This document shows, piece after piece, positions 8,101 to 16,482 of a DNA stretch of 16,482 nucleotides (the stretch's first letter is position 1; each line of letters opens with the position of its first letter). Both the position numbers and the translations under genes were made by a program. Under the pieces are notes generated by a model that did not search any database, had not been told where the DNA came from, and worked only from the letters and a program-made list of their open reading frames with translations. The DNA lies in NCBI GenBank assembly GCA_004325065.1, contig PITI01000222.1, positions 1 to 16,482 on the forward strand. The letters are read 5' to 3'. The DNA comes from Hamiltosporidium magnivora (taxonomy: Eukaryota > Microsporidia > Dubosqiidae).

Positions 8101-8596
8101 ATTTAAACCTAGAACATCTTTAATGTCATGAAAACAAATATAACACTTGCCATTGTTTAAAAAAGATGTAGTATTTTAAAATAAAGTAATCACTACTTTA
8201 GTATCTCTTTTAATATAATATTTGATCATTAATTAGTATTTCACTATCAAAATGTATTAATATATTTAGTTTGTAATTTTTTAATTTAAATTTGTAGCCC
8301 AAAAATATAATTAAGCTAATTTAAATTCTTTTTATCAATAATTTTTTAATTGAGAATCTGATGTTATATTTTTTTCTAACAAATATATCAATATAAAGCC
8401 AATTAAAATAATTAAGTTTTCATCGCTATATTTTTTAATTGTAAAAATTTATATCTTAATTAAAAATTAATTATCTTAATAAATTTTAGAAATATAAAAT
8501 AGCAAAATGGAATTGAGGATTGTATTAATATAAGCCTTAGCTATTTAAAAATAAATTAAGAAACTATAAAACAATTTTTTATCGTCTTTAAGTAGT
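8101..8596. other. AT-rich spacer and upstream region of the orphan secreted gene
   Basis: No gene is seen. The region is almost wholly A and T. TATAAAAC at 8565-8572 lies 32 bp before the ATG at 8597 and is the likely TATA box of that gene. The 13-bp element of the repeat-protein promoters is absent. Confidence 0.5.
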
Positions 8597-9211
8597 ATGA
8601 AAAACAATGCAAAAAAATTCTTTTTAATGATTTTAATATTTTTTAATACAAATATTATTTCTACTAATGAACATGAAACAATTGTGAATGAAATAAGATG
8701 CGCGAAAGAGAAATTATATGAAATAAATGAGATTATAGCATATAAGAGTAGAAACGTAAATAACAGAAAATATTTCTTCTCATTAGATAGACAAAAAAGT
8801 ACAAAGAGGAGATATTGTGCACAGGCAAACATTACAACAGATTATTCATTTACATCTGTGGTTTCCACCCAAGATATCAAAGAATTTTCTTCAATGGTAA
8901 AAGATTTAAAGGAATATTTAAAAACAAATCCATATAAAAACTTTGATTTTAACAAATCAGATATTTTCAGCAAAAAAATGTTAGATATATTCAATAGTTT
9001 ACTCAATATTGTATCATTAATAGATTGTACGAATAAAGATTTCAATTTAAAAAAAGAAGAATTAAATACTAATGTTTGTTATTTGATTGATAAATATAAA
9101 ACATCTTTAAATTTAAATTGTTGTGGTTTGTTACTCGAAATATATTTTTTTACGATCAGTAAATTTTTAATACAAATTGAAATATTAATTGTTTCCTTAC
9201 AAAAAAATTAG
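8597..9211 (+). CDS. Orphan secreted protein with six cysteines
   Basis: The 204-residue protein starts at ATG 8597, the first Met of the frame, and ends in TAG. Residues 1-23 form a signal peptide (MKNNAKKFFLMILIFF, polar, then STN). The mature part looks mostly helical and is rich in Lys, Asn and Glu. Six cysteines lie at 35, 74, 144, 161, 175 and 176, an even number suited to disulfides outside the cell. A basic stretch SLDRQKSTKRRYC (62-74) could be a protease-sensitive site. The C-terminal 30 residues are hydrophobic (LLLEIYFFTISKF, LIQIEILIVSL) and may pack in the core or anchor a membrane. No family is recognised. It lacks the SY/RRSS motif of the repeat proteins. A secreted lineage-specific or effector-type protein is an inference. 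The minus-strand frames across it are shadows. Confidence 0.85.
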   Translation: MKNNAKKFFLMILIFFNTNIISTNEHETIVNEIRCAKEKLYEINEIIAYKSRNVNNRKYFFSLDRQKSTKRRYCAQANITTDYSFTSVVSTQDIKEFSSMVKDLKEYLKTNPYKNFDFNKSDIFSKKMLDIFNSLLNIVSLIDCTNKDFNLKKEELNTNVCYLIDKYKTSLNLNCCGLLLEIYFFTISKFLIQIEILIVSLQKN

Positions 9212-9433
9212 TTAAAATTATTTATTTATTTTCAAATTTTTTAAAATTTTAGTCATTATTTTTAATATTTTCAATCTAACTATGTTTTGCTTGTTAATTT
9301 AAACTTTTTCGAAAATCTAAATCAAATATTTATTGAGTATTTTTTAGGTTAAGACATGGCATGTTTGAATTTTATTGTTGAGTTCAATAGTTCGAACATA
9401 GTTTAAAAACTTAATTTTTACCGATTTAAATAA

Positions 9434-9690
9434 GTGATTAATTTGAAAAAAGAGAATTTTGTTTTAATATTTGTATCTCTATCAAAAGGTAGAAGGGGAG
9501 TAGCCACATTAAAAACTTTCTACTTGGTAATGAATGTGTACATTCGTGTTAAATTTTTGCTGCCATTGTGGTGGAATATAAAACACATGGATCACAAGCC
9601 AATCGCCTATAATCCTAAGTAACAAGTGATTAATAGAAACAAATGGAAAACATTCATTTGTACATCCTCGACACAGTGAGATAAAATGAA
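9434..9690 (+). pseudogene. Decayed coding remnant, possibly transposase-like
   Basis: A 62-codon frame without an early ATG encodes KGRRGVATLKTFYLVMNVYI, then WWNIKHMDHKPIAYNPK, and ends at 9620-9622. A shifted frame continues with NGKHSFVHPRHSEIK before a TGA. The residues (Trp, His, Arg, Gly, Pro) are richer than chance AT-rich frames give, so this was probably coding. The HS-FV-HP pattern vaguely recalls the C-terminal part of Merlin/IS1016-type DDE transposases, which occur in microsporidia, but the catalytic residues cannot be traced and the call is weak. No terminal inverted repeats were found nearby. Confidence 0.35.
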
Positions 9691-10735
9691 AACATAATAT
9701 GTTAGTAAATAATCTCTTTTTAGATTTATTTATAATCTACTTCAATTAAAAATATCAAATTAATTGTTTATTTAAAGATAAACACATTTTTGAAGTATAA
9801 TTAATATAAAAATAAAGTGAGAAAGTATAAATTTTGCATATCTTTGGCTCGATCTTGCTTGTGCAATAATTCAATGTTATGAAAAATCATAAAAGAATAT
9901 TTATGAAAATATATATATTCGAAAGCAGTGTATTCAAAAATTTGCGTTAAATTTTAAAATACCTGTCAGTAGGATCATGAATAGCTAAATAACTAAAATT
10001 TTTCTTATAGCGATTCTTTACGAAAGGGAAACTAAAAATTTAATATGATCACTTCGTAGAAACCGAAGTTATAAAAGAAAATTATTAAACATGTGAAAAA
10101 ATAGTTGTTTTTTGGCAGATATAAGTTCATTCATATATATTTAATTTTTTTATGCTAGTTTTTTCACAATTTCATCTCAAAATGGTTTTTAGGAAAAAAC
10201 TTAAAAAATCAAAGCAGGAGAGGTTTGTTATGAAAAAAACTAAACATATAAGAAAAACTTTATGTTAAATCAAGAGAAATTTTCATTGTAAATAAATTAA
10301 ATATTTTTTCCGGTATAATATGTTTATTATTATTTCTTATCTATAAATTACTTAGACTCTTAAAAATTTTAAATATCAAACAATGTATCAAAAAAACGAG
10401 CAAAAACCCAAAAAAGGGAATGTCCAATAATAAAAACGTATAAATTAATATATTTAATCTGCAAAATCATAATTGGTTGTAATATAAATAATTTTATTCA
10501 ATGATAGTGTTCAACCGAAATAATAATAGAATGATTAATATTTGATGTAGATAATCTAAAAATTTTATTTGAAATCTTAAAATCATTGTAAAATGAATTT
10601 AATCTTATTTTTTGTAAAATAACTGGGTAGAATTCGTTATTAAATCAAATTCAGATAACAATAAAGATAATCAAAATAATATTATTTGTTTAAATTTTTC
10701 TACCAAACTATATAAAGACATGGAAATATACTTTT
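9691..10735. other. AT-rich spacer
   Basis: No gene, RNA or repeat can be supported. The last 50 bp hold the promoter-like sequence of the gene at 10736. Confidence 0.5.
10684..10720 (+). promoter_or_regulatory. TATA box and possible upstream element of the small secreted gene
   Basis: TATAAAGACA (10711-10720) begins 25 bp before the ATG at 10736, close to the 27 bp of the two conserved promoters. ATTTGTTTA (10684-10692) ends 18 bp before it, resembling the ATTTGATTTATTC element at nearly the same spacing. The match is partial. Confidence 0.4.
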
Positions 10736-10960
10736 ATGTCGAAAAATAATATTATTAGATATATGTTGAGTTTGATTTGCTTTACATTTATGTTGGATTG
10801 TATATTTGCTACGGAAGGTAGAGAAGCTGCTGGTGGAGCCAATGGTATAAGAGCTGGATATTATAAAGCAAGCTATTCTAGGTCAAGTTCGTCTAGACGC
10901 TCTAGTAATTCTACTAGAGGTAATAAGAAAAACAAGCTTGACCATCAAGCTCAGAATTAA
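10736..10960 (+). CDS. Small secreted Arg/Ser/Tyr-rich protein
   Basis: The 74-residue protein starts at ATG 10736 and ends in TAA. Residues 1-25 are a signal peptide (YMLSLICFTFMLDCIFA). The mature chain opens with an acidic, Ala/Gly-rich stretch (TEGREAAGGANG), then AGYYKASYSRSSSSRRSSNS, and ends basic and hydrophilic (NKKNKLDHQAQN). The segment with SY followed by RRSS matches the mature start of the repeat proteins at 5316 and 14524, so I place it in the same family with the repeat tail absent. The only two cysteines lie in the signal peptide. It is too short for a fold prediction and is probably disordered. It could be a complete minimal member or a truncated one; the clean TAA and TATA box favour a working gene. 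Confidence 0.75.
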   Translation: MSKNNIIRYMLSLICFTFMLDCIFATEGREAAGGANGIRAGYYKASYSRSSSSRRSSNSTRGNKKNKLDHQAQN

Positions 10961-11851
10961 AATGTTGTTTTTATCATTCTTTTATTTCTTGTAAAAAATT
11001 TCAAATTTCTATTTCTTTTACATAAAAATAATTTTATTCTGATATTTTAAAAGTAATAAATTATATATTCAAATCATATTTTATTCTTATCAACTATTCT
11101 AACGTTTTAAAATGTTAATCAGTTTTGGAAAATCAATAAGTCTTTTAATTAAACTAATTGAGTTAAAGAAAATATTTTTTTTAATTTTAATTTGAATATT
11201 CTATTAATTTATAGTATTTATACATTACAATAAATCGTACTAGATTTTTGTGTAAAATGAAATAATAACGTAAATGATGCCAATTGATTGGTCTAAAAAC
11301 AAGTATTTTAATCCAATCGGAATCTAAAACTTATTAAATCTTATTTATTTGTTAATTTGTTTAAAATTTATTTTAGATACAAAATAATGCAATATAAGTT
11401 CGTAAATTTTTACCTTTAATATTAATAAGTGAATCTGGAACTTTATTATAATTTATTTTTTTTTATCAAATTCTAAGTCACATTTAAACAACATTTGAAA
11501 CATTATATTTTTGATCTAAAGTAATCACGTCACAGAATTCTTTTGCATAAAATTTTCTATGCATTTCTTGATTAAATATTGTTAAAAATAAGTTTACTGG
11601 ACGTTAAGATCGTAGAAACGAACTTTCTTTATCATTCCTAAGAAAAAAAATCCCGAAAATAATCCTTAAATTCACTATCTGAGCCATATTTTCTTAACAT
11701 TTTTAATAAAAATTTTATACTCTCACTTAGTCTGTTTCTCATGTATTTTTTAGTCCTTCATTTTGGGTTTTTTTATCCTCTCAAGCAATTTCTCAAAAAA
11801 ATTGAGGATATTTTTTAATTGGCTATTCTCCTCCTTTTGTTTTATTTAATT

Positions 11852-12004
11852 TCAATTTTTCAGAGATTCGGATCGGCATTTTATGTTTAGCTTGTTCACT
11901 TTCGACCTATTTTTAGTCAATTCTGTCTTTTTTCTCGAAGAATTTTTTTCAGATGAAGAATTTTCTTTGTCTGAAATCATCGTTCTTTTAACTATATGCT
12001 GCAT
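11852..12004 (-). CDS. Weak candidate 50-residue Ser/Lys/Glu-rich protein
   Basis: ATG at 12004 opens 50 codons to TGA (11854-11852). The product begins MQHIVKRTMISDKENSSSEK and remains very polar and basic (SSRKKTELTKNRSKVNKLN). It has no signal peptide or domain. The lack of Phe and Ile runs makes it look less like AT-rich noise than other short frames here, but purine-rich tracts can give such frames by chance, and the TGA stop differs from the TAA and TAG of the firm genes. Confidence 0.22.
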   Translation of the reverse strand: MQHIVKRTMISDKENSSSEKNSSRKKTELTKNRSKVNKLNIKCRSESLKN

Positions 12005-12754
12005 TATTTAATTTATTTATTGTATAAAATCGTAGTTATTTTCATGAAAAATCTAATAATTTAATCAGGTATAAAGTTCCACGAAGCTATTCAAGCAAAA
12101 TTGTTTTGCGCAATTATTATGAGAATAAATATATTGTACATAAAATAGTAAAAAAGCATCAATCTTTTCAATGAATTTTTTATGTATCCGTAAATTCTTA
12201 GAAAAAAATCTCAAGCAAGTGAGTAAATTTTTTTCCAAAATGAAAACTGTAGGAAAATTTAAAAAACAAATCTATTATGTTATTCTTGATAAATAAAACA
12301 ATTTAAAGGAAAATTTATGAATTCTATTTCAAATATTTTTTTTATCAATAGAATCTTTTCAATTTTTTCATACTCACTTTACTCACTATAATTGGTTGTG
12401 TAAGATTTATGAACAAATAGAAAGAGACATATCTTAATTGAAGCACGCTCATTGATGTATTATAGTTTTTAAACCAATTAAACATTTCGAGGTGAGTCGT
12501 CTTGGTCGTGGAAATTACTAAATTTTATAAATGATTTTTAAGTTTATGGATATTAAATTTATAATCTAAAATTATGTTTTAGGTTAAATTAAAAATCAAT
12601 AGTTCATAAAAAATAAACCACAAACTTTAAAATGAATTTTTTCTTAGACAATAAAATTCTTTTACTTTACAACAACCAATAGTTTATAAATCAAATTTGA
12701 TATTAAATGAGACATGCCATTCTACCCGTAACACCCCTCGAGACTTAAATATCC

Positions 12755-12781
12755 TATAATGGACTTTTGCGATCCGTTATA
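12755..12781 (+). repeat. Hairpin with 9-bp stem
   Basis: TATAATGGA pairs with TCCGTTATA (one G-U pair if RNA) around a 9-base loop, cttttgcga. It lies in a small patch richer in GC than the surrounding desert. No flanking gene explains it, and it may be a decay product or part of an unrecognised RNA. Confidence 0.5.
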
Positions 12782-14265
12782 ACATCGCCAGTTAGTTTCT
12801 TCTATTAAATTTTAATTTTCAACTAAAAGTAAAAATTCAGCAGATTCCTCCTTTTTTTTGAGGCTATAGGCGCTTGAAAAAAATTTACATTTGAATTTTT
12901 GACAGGAAACGACTGTTTTTGAAAAAAAGATATCTCAATCAAATAACATCAAAATGGATTTGAAAATTGATCGAGAAAGAGTTAAGAAAGCGAAAAAATT
13001 AAAAATTTATTCAAAATTAAATCATTTGCTTTAGAACTCTCCTCTTTGGTTTTTTTTCTTTTCTCTATAAATATCACTTCATGTATCAATAAAAATTTTG
13101 AAAAAATCAAAACCAATAACATTTAAGTTACTAAAATACAGTTTTAAGAAGAAAAAGAGGACTTAACGATTTTTGTTTCCTTTCTTATTAATAAGGTTTA
13201 CTTGAAATTTATGTAATGTTACAAGGGAGTAGTAGTATAAAGAAACCGAAACAAGATATTAATATACAATATTGTTTTAAACCTTTAGTACTTTAAGAAG
13301 GGATCCTTGGTATAGCGTAAAGTTACTATGTCATAGAATAAAGGAAGTGTTACAGAATCGCATAAAATATATTTTTATAAGAATTAATATCGTGGAAGGT
13401 TGTGCCTATAAATGCAGGGGTGTGTTAAAACATATCTTAATTTACTGAATTACATTCAATTTCTACCTTTAAGAATCTTTCCATAATGGTTTTAGATCAT
13501 TTTAAAGTTTTATAGTAAATAAAATGAGGGCTTACGGGTACTATGGCAGGGGATCGTATGGCTTTAACATTCAATAATTTTTTAATAATGTATAAATTTT
13601 AATAGGGTATTAAAAAATCAATAAAAATATAAATTATCAATATTAGTGTATCAATATTTCAGATATAAACAATATATTTAATCAAATACATAAAGCTTTA
13701 CAAAATTGATATAAAACAAATTATCTGAGATTACTATAACAAATAACGCATTTTTTTTCGATTTATTTCATTTGGAAGTTTTTTTATTTAAAACATACAA
13801 TTCAGTGGTTTAGAGGCTAAAATTATCTTAGTATATCGTAAAATGATTTATTAAGAATTTAGAAAATAGAATGAAAATATCATCAAGCAATACTTTTAAG
13901 ATTTTAAGTTTAGTATAGAATAATATCACTAAACTATCAAAGATATAATAAATTATACATGAAAGTATTATTAATATATAGTGTTAAGTAATTATTGGAA
14001 ATGGTTTATAGCTTAATTTATCAATTTCTTCTTTTGGATATAAAGTTATAAATTTGATTCCATTGTTTTTAAAAAATCAAAAAAAAAATGAAATGATTTA
14101 AATGTAAAAAAATGTTTGATAATATTTTTTTTACCTTTAAATATAGAAACTATTAAATTTTTAAATATTCTAAAAGTAAGTTATAATAATTTTTGAAAAT
14201 TGGTTAACAAAATATTATGGGTAAAAAACATTTTTATTCGATTCATATTTTTTTGAAAAAAAATT

Positions 14266-14502
14266 AAACACGATTGAGGCAATAAGTTTTCGAAAAAAAT
14301 TGTTGATGAAACCAATTACTGGAAAATGGTATGAAGGTTTGCCTATAATGTGTATAAATTTAAACAAATAGAAAAACATAGTATTTGGGTAACAAATTAC
14401 TGATGAAAAAAAAAGAAAAAGGTTAAATAAATCCAATGACGTGCGAATTTACCTCGACAAGAAAAATGATATAGCGTTTTTAAAGGAGAGGGAAACGGTT
14501 TA
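14266..14502 (+). pseudogene. Decayed coding remnant upstream of the large secreted gene
   Basis: Protein-like segments lie in more than one frame. One (about 14266-14379) contains TIEAISFRKKLLMKPITGKW, then YEGLPIMCINLNK, and ends at TAG. Another (ATG 14403 to TAA 14502) contains MKKKRKRLNKSND, then VRIYLDKKNDIAFLKERETV. The first resembles the 'GLPIMC..N' style of late SF1/Pif1-type helicase motifs, but that is a memory-based impression with no Walker motif in the window. The minus-strand frame over the same bases is hydrophobic and lacks an early ATG, so I treat it as a shadow. Confidence 0.3.
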
Positions 14503-14523
14503 AGGAGACTAGATCCATCGAAT

Positions 14524-16482
14524 ATGGTTTTGACAAAAAAGCTTTTTGTTATCTGTTTTATGTTTTTGAAAATTGGTGCAGCTAGAAGCAGATATAAGAG
14601 TGGCGGATATAGTTATAAAAATGCAGCGCCTGCTATAAGACGATCATCTAGCTATAGATCTGCACCGATTCAATTCAATGATCAAATGCAAAATAATCAA
14701 TTTGGACAATTGAATGGAGGATATTCGGGTAATGCAATGAATGGCGGGAAATTCGCAATGCGTGGCAGTGGCGGGGCAATGAGGGGAGGTGGTGGGGCGA
14801 TGAGGGGAAGTGGCGGCGCAATGAGTGGCAGGAACGGCGCAATGGGTAGCGGTGGGAGCGTAATGAATAGCGATGGAGGTTTAATGAGTGGGGGTTCAAA
14901 AAGTAGCGGTGGTGGTGGAATAGGTGTTAACGAAATAGGCAACAGTGCTGGTGAAAACATAGGTGGGGGCGGTGGAATTGGTGCAATAAGAAGTGGAGGT
15001 GTAATAAATGATAGTTATGCAATAAATGGAGGCGATAGAGGGAGCAAAAGTGGTGCAAATAATGAAGTTGGGGCAAGAGCTAGCGGTGAAGGTGAAACGA
15101 TGGGTAGAGGTGGTGCAATAGGGGGACAGGGGGCAATATATCGAAATGGTGTAATGAGTGACAGCGATGAAATGAGTAAAAAGGTTCCAATGAATAGATC
15201 CGGGGCAGTAAATGGAAGAGATAGAATGAGCGGAGTCGGCGCAATGAGCGGAGGTGGTAGAATTTATGAGAGAGGTGCAGGAGGTAGAACTGGTGCAATG
15301 AATAAAGGCAGTAACAGAATAAACTACGGTAGGGGTGCATTAGATGACGGTAATAACGCAAGAAGAAATGAAAAATATCGAAATTCCGATTTTCTTAATT
15401 TTGGTAACGCCGAGGAAGCAAATAGATTTTATAGAGAGATGAATAAACAATTTTTGTCCATGGATGAAAGCCAATTTCCCAAAAAAAGATCTCTGGGAAA
15501 TCGAGGTGGTTCATTGGACAATGGAAAATTTAATTCACCCTTAAATAAAAAAGAAATAGATGTTGGTGGAACAAGCAAAAATGCTTCTGCCGGTAGCAAT
15601 GAACTAGGTTCATTGATTGCAAATAATAACACGGGTGTTTCCGGCATAACTAAGAAAATTCAAGCTGAAAATGAAAAAAGTGAAGGCGAAAATTCTGATG
15701 CTATTGCACCAAAACCCAAAGATGGATCTAATAATACTCTAGTTCGTGCAAAGGATGCAAAGCAAAATAGCAGAGATACTGAGGTAGCGATAAAAGATTC
15801 TAATGAAGCTGAAGCAAAGGATGTGGCTCAAGGTGCTACTAAAAGCATGGAGCAAATCCAAGAACCAAGAGCTATAGAGCAGAAAAATAAGAATAAAGAT
15901 GGCAATATTGATCTTAAGAATGAGAAAAGGCAGGATGGTGGGCTACCTGGTGAAATAAACGAGACATATAATGCAAACGTACCAAAGAAACAGGAGGAAA
16001 AGCGTTTAAATAATAAAGACTCGACTGAATCAAATAAAAACAATCCTTCTAATATGAATAGTAATATGCAAGGTACACAATTTCAAAGTCAGATGAGTGA
16101 AAATTATTGCAGTGCATGCCAACGAAAAAAAACAAAAGATTCGGGGTCTGAGTTATCACCTCAAAAAACAAGTAATGGGAATGAAAAACTTCGAAGTATA
16201 GGAGATGTGCCGATTTCCCTTTCCGAAACATCTTCTTCATCAAATAAATCAGATACAGATGGTGGTTTTTCTGCTTTCACAACAGACACACCTATCCCCT
16301 CTTCTCCATCTTCAAAACCCTCACCACCTCCTCCATCTTCTCAACCTTCTCCATCTTCTCAACCTTCTCCATTTTCTCAACCCCCTCCATCTTCTCAACC
16401 TCCTCCATCTTCTCCATCTTCTCAACCTTCTCCATCTTCTCAACCTTCTCCATCTTCTCAACCTTCTCCATCTTCTCAACCT
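14524..16482 (+). CDS. Large secreted multi-repeat protein, 3' end beyond window
   Basis: ATG 14524 opens 653 codons without a stop to the last base, so the C-terminus is missing. Residues 1-19 are a signal peptide (KKLFVICFMFLKIGA). The mature start, ARSRYKSGGYSYKN then IRRSSSYRSAP, carries the family motif of SY followed by RRSS. Residues 60-280 are Gly-rich with AM heptads (78-126) and looser GAI/GAM units. Residues 280-320 (YRNSDFLNFGNAEEANRFY and on) may form a short helix. Residues 320-580 are hydrophilic Asn/Lys/Glu/Asp-rich with one CxxC (Cys 529 and 532). From 589 come Pro/Ser/Gln repeats (PSPSSQ). Mostly disordered and nearly Cys-free, it resembles extracellular coat or adhesive proteins. 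Minus-strand frames over it are shadows. The upstream region has only a weak TATA-like TTTAAGGAGA at 14499. Confidence 0.9.
   Translation, partial: MVLTKKLFVICFMFLKIGAARSRYKSGGYSYKNAAPAIRRSSSYRSAPIQFNDQMQNNQFGQLNGGYSGNAMNGGKFAMRGSGGAMRGGGGAMRGSGGAMSGRNGAMGSGGSVMNSDGGLMSGGSKSSGGGGIGVNEIGNSAGENIGGGGGIGAIRSGGVINDSYAINGGDRGSKSGANNEVGARASGEGETMGRGGAIGGQGAIYRNGVMSDSDEMSKKVPMNRSGAVNGRDRMSGVGAMSGGGRIYERGAGGRTGAMNKGSNRINYGRGALDDGNNARRNEKYRNSDFLNFGNAEEANRFYREMNKQFLSMDESQFPKKRSLGNRGGSLDNGKFNSPLNKKEIDVGGTSKNASAGSNELGSLIANNNTGVSGITKKIQAENEKSEGENSDAIAPKPKDGSNNTLVRAKDAKQNSRDTEVAIKDSNEAEAKDVAQGATKSMEQIQEPRAIEQKNKNKDGNIDLKNEKRQDGGLPGEINETYNANVPKKQEEKRLNNKDSTESNKNNPSNMNSNMQGTQFQSQMSENYCSACQRKKTKDSGSELSPQKTSNGNEKLRSIGDVPISLSETSSSSNKSDTDGGFSAFTTDTPIPSSPSSKPSPPPPSSQPSPSSQPSPFSQPPPSSQPPPSSPSSQPSPSSQPSPSSQPSPSSQP
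14755..14901 (+). repeat. 21-bp coding repeat with Met every seventh residue
   Basis: Seven consecutive heptapeptides begin with Ala-Met, Val-Met or Leu-Met: AMRGSGG, AMRGGGG, AMRGSGG, AMSGRNG, AMGSGGS, VMNSDGG, LMSGGSK. The first four are close in DNA sequence and later ones are worn. Similar but irregular GAM and GAI units recur to about 15300, so the array was probably longer once. Confidence 0.88.
16327..16482 (+). repeat. 18-bp repeat encoding PSPSSQ, continuing past the window
   Basis: The unit CCT TCT CCA TCT TCT CAA gives Pro-Ser-Pro-Ser-Ser-Gln. It repeats with a few variants (Phe for Ser, CCC for CCT, PPPSSQ units and one short unit, PSS) from about 16327. The last copies, up to the window end, are perfect. 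Confidence 0.93.

Larger units (their letters stand above)
10961..14265. other. Large gene desert
   Basis: This 3.3-kb AT-rich region has no open frame above 60 codons that looks coding. Things noted inside it are a 50-codon minus-strand frame at 12004-11852, a hairpin at 12755-12781 in a locally GC-richer patch (about 12715-12790), and a 17-codon Gly/Tyr-rich frame at 13524-13577. The stretch 13200-13560 is also less AT-rich than its surroundings and may be decayed sequence. Confidence 0.55.

Noticed and set aside
8545..9045. Minus-strand frames of 95 and 67 codons opposite the six-cysteine gene
   Set aside because: Hydrophobic antisense readings of a Lys/Asn/Glu-rich gene, overlapping a far better plus-strand frame.
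14215..14436. Minus-strand 73-codon hydrophobic frame
   Set aside because: It begins with TTG, is Phe/Ile/Asn-rich as expected from AT-rich DNA, and overlaps better plus-strand segments.
14675..16243. Several minus-strand frames of 60-95 codons opposite the large secreted gene
   Set aside because: They are shadows of its repeats: Pro/Leu and His/Ser/Leu-rich products opposite Gly and Ser codons, with no signal peptide or promoter.

Overview
The window looks like a stretch of a small, very AT-rich, gene-sparse eukaryotic genome. Genes are short and intronless, they end in TAA or TAG, and TATA-like boxes sit 25-32 bp before start codons. Much of the rest is decayed coding DNA and AT-rich filler. 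This fits an expanded, gene-poor microsporidian genome best, but no rRNA, tRNA or unmistakable housekeeping gene is present, so the organism call is an inference.

The main content is a set of four genes for secreted proteins that share one plan: a short hydrophobic signal peptide, then a mature N-terminus rich in Arg, Ser and Tyr (SY and RRSS or RSS motifs), then a tail that differs from gene to gene. Two lie on the minus strand. The one at 1-495 has a Gly-Ser 5-residue array and an in-frame TGA. The one at 4867-5316 has a Cys/Gly/Arg/Gln 15-residue array. Two lie on the plus strand. The one at 10736-10960 is a 74-residue protein with no long repeat. The one from 14524 to the window end has at least 653 codons, with Gly/Met, Asn/Lys/Glu and Pro/Ser/Gln regions. 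The two minus-strand genes are clear paralogs. They also share an upstream module of a 13-bp element and a 10-bp TATA element with identical 17-bp spacings to each other and to the ATG. Repetitive, basic, aromatic and in one case Cys-rich secreted proteins would suit a spore wall, an extracellular coat or host-interface material, but nothing here proves that.

Layout: 1-552, interrupted Gly-Ser gene and its promoter. 553-1662, AT-rich spacer with an A-rich tract. 1663-2445, decayed multi-pass membrane protein gene. 2904-3402, decayed frameshifted gene, possibly retroelement-derived. 3403-4866, spacer. 4867-5373, Cys-rich paralog and promoter. 5374-6688, spacer. 6689-7252, four-helix membrane protein with a C-terminal SH3-like domain, resembling the Sho1 osmosensor plan. 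7560-8100, a conspicuous GC-rich island with several stem-loops. 8597-9211, orphan secreted protein with six cysteines. 9434-9690, probable transposase-like remnant. 10736-10960, small secreted protein. 10961-14265, the largest gene desert. 14266-14502, decayed coding remnant. 14524-16482, large secreted repeat protein running off the edge.

Both window ends lie inside short tandem repeats, as expected if the sequence is a contig that stopped where repeats could not be resolved. The genes do not form an operon and are far apart. What links them is the shared secretion signal, mature N-terminal motif and, for two of them, the promoter.
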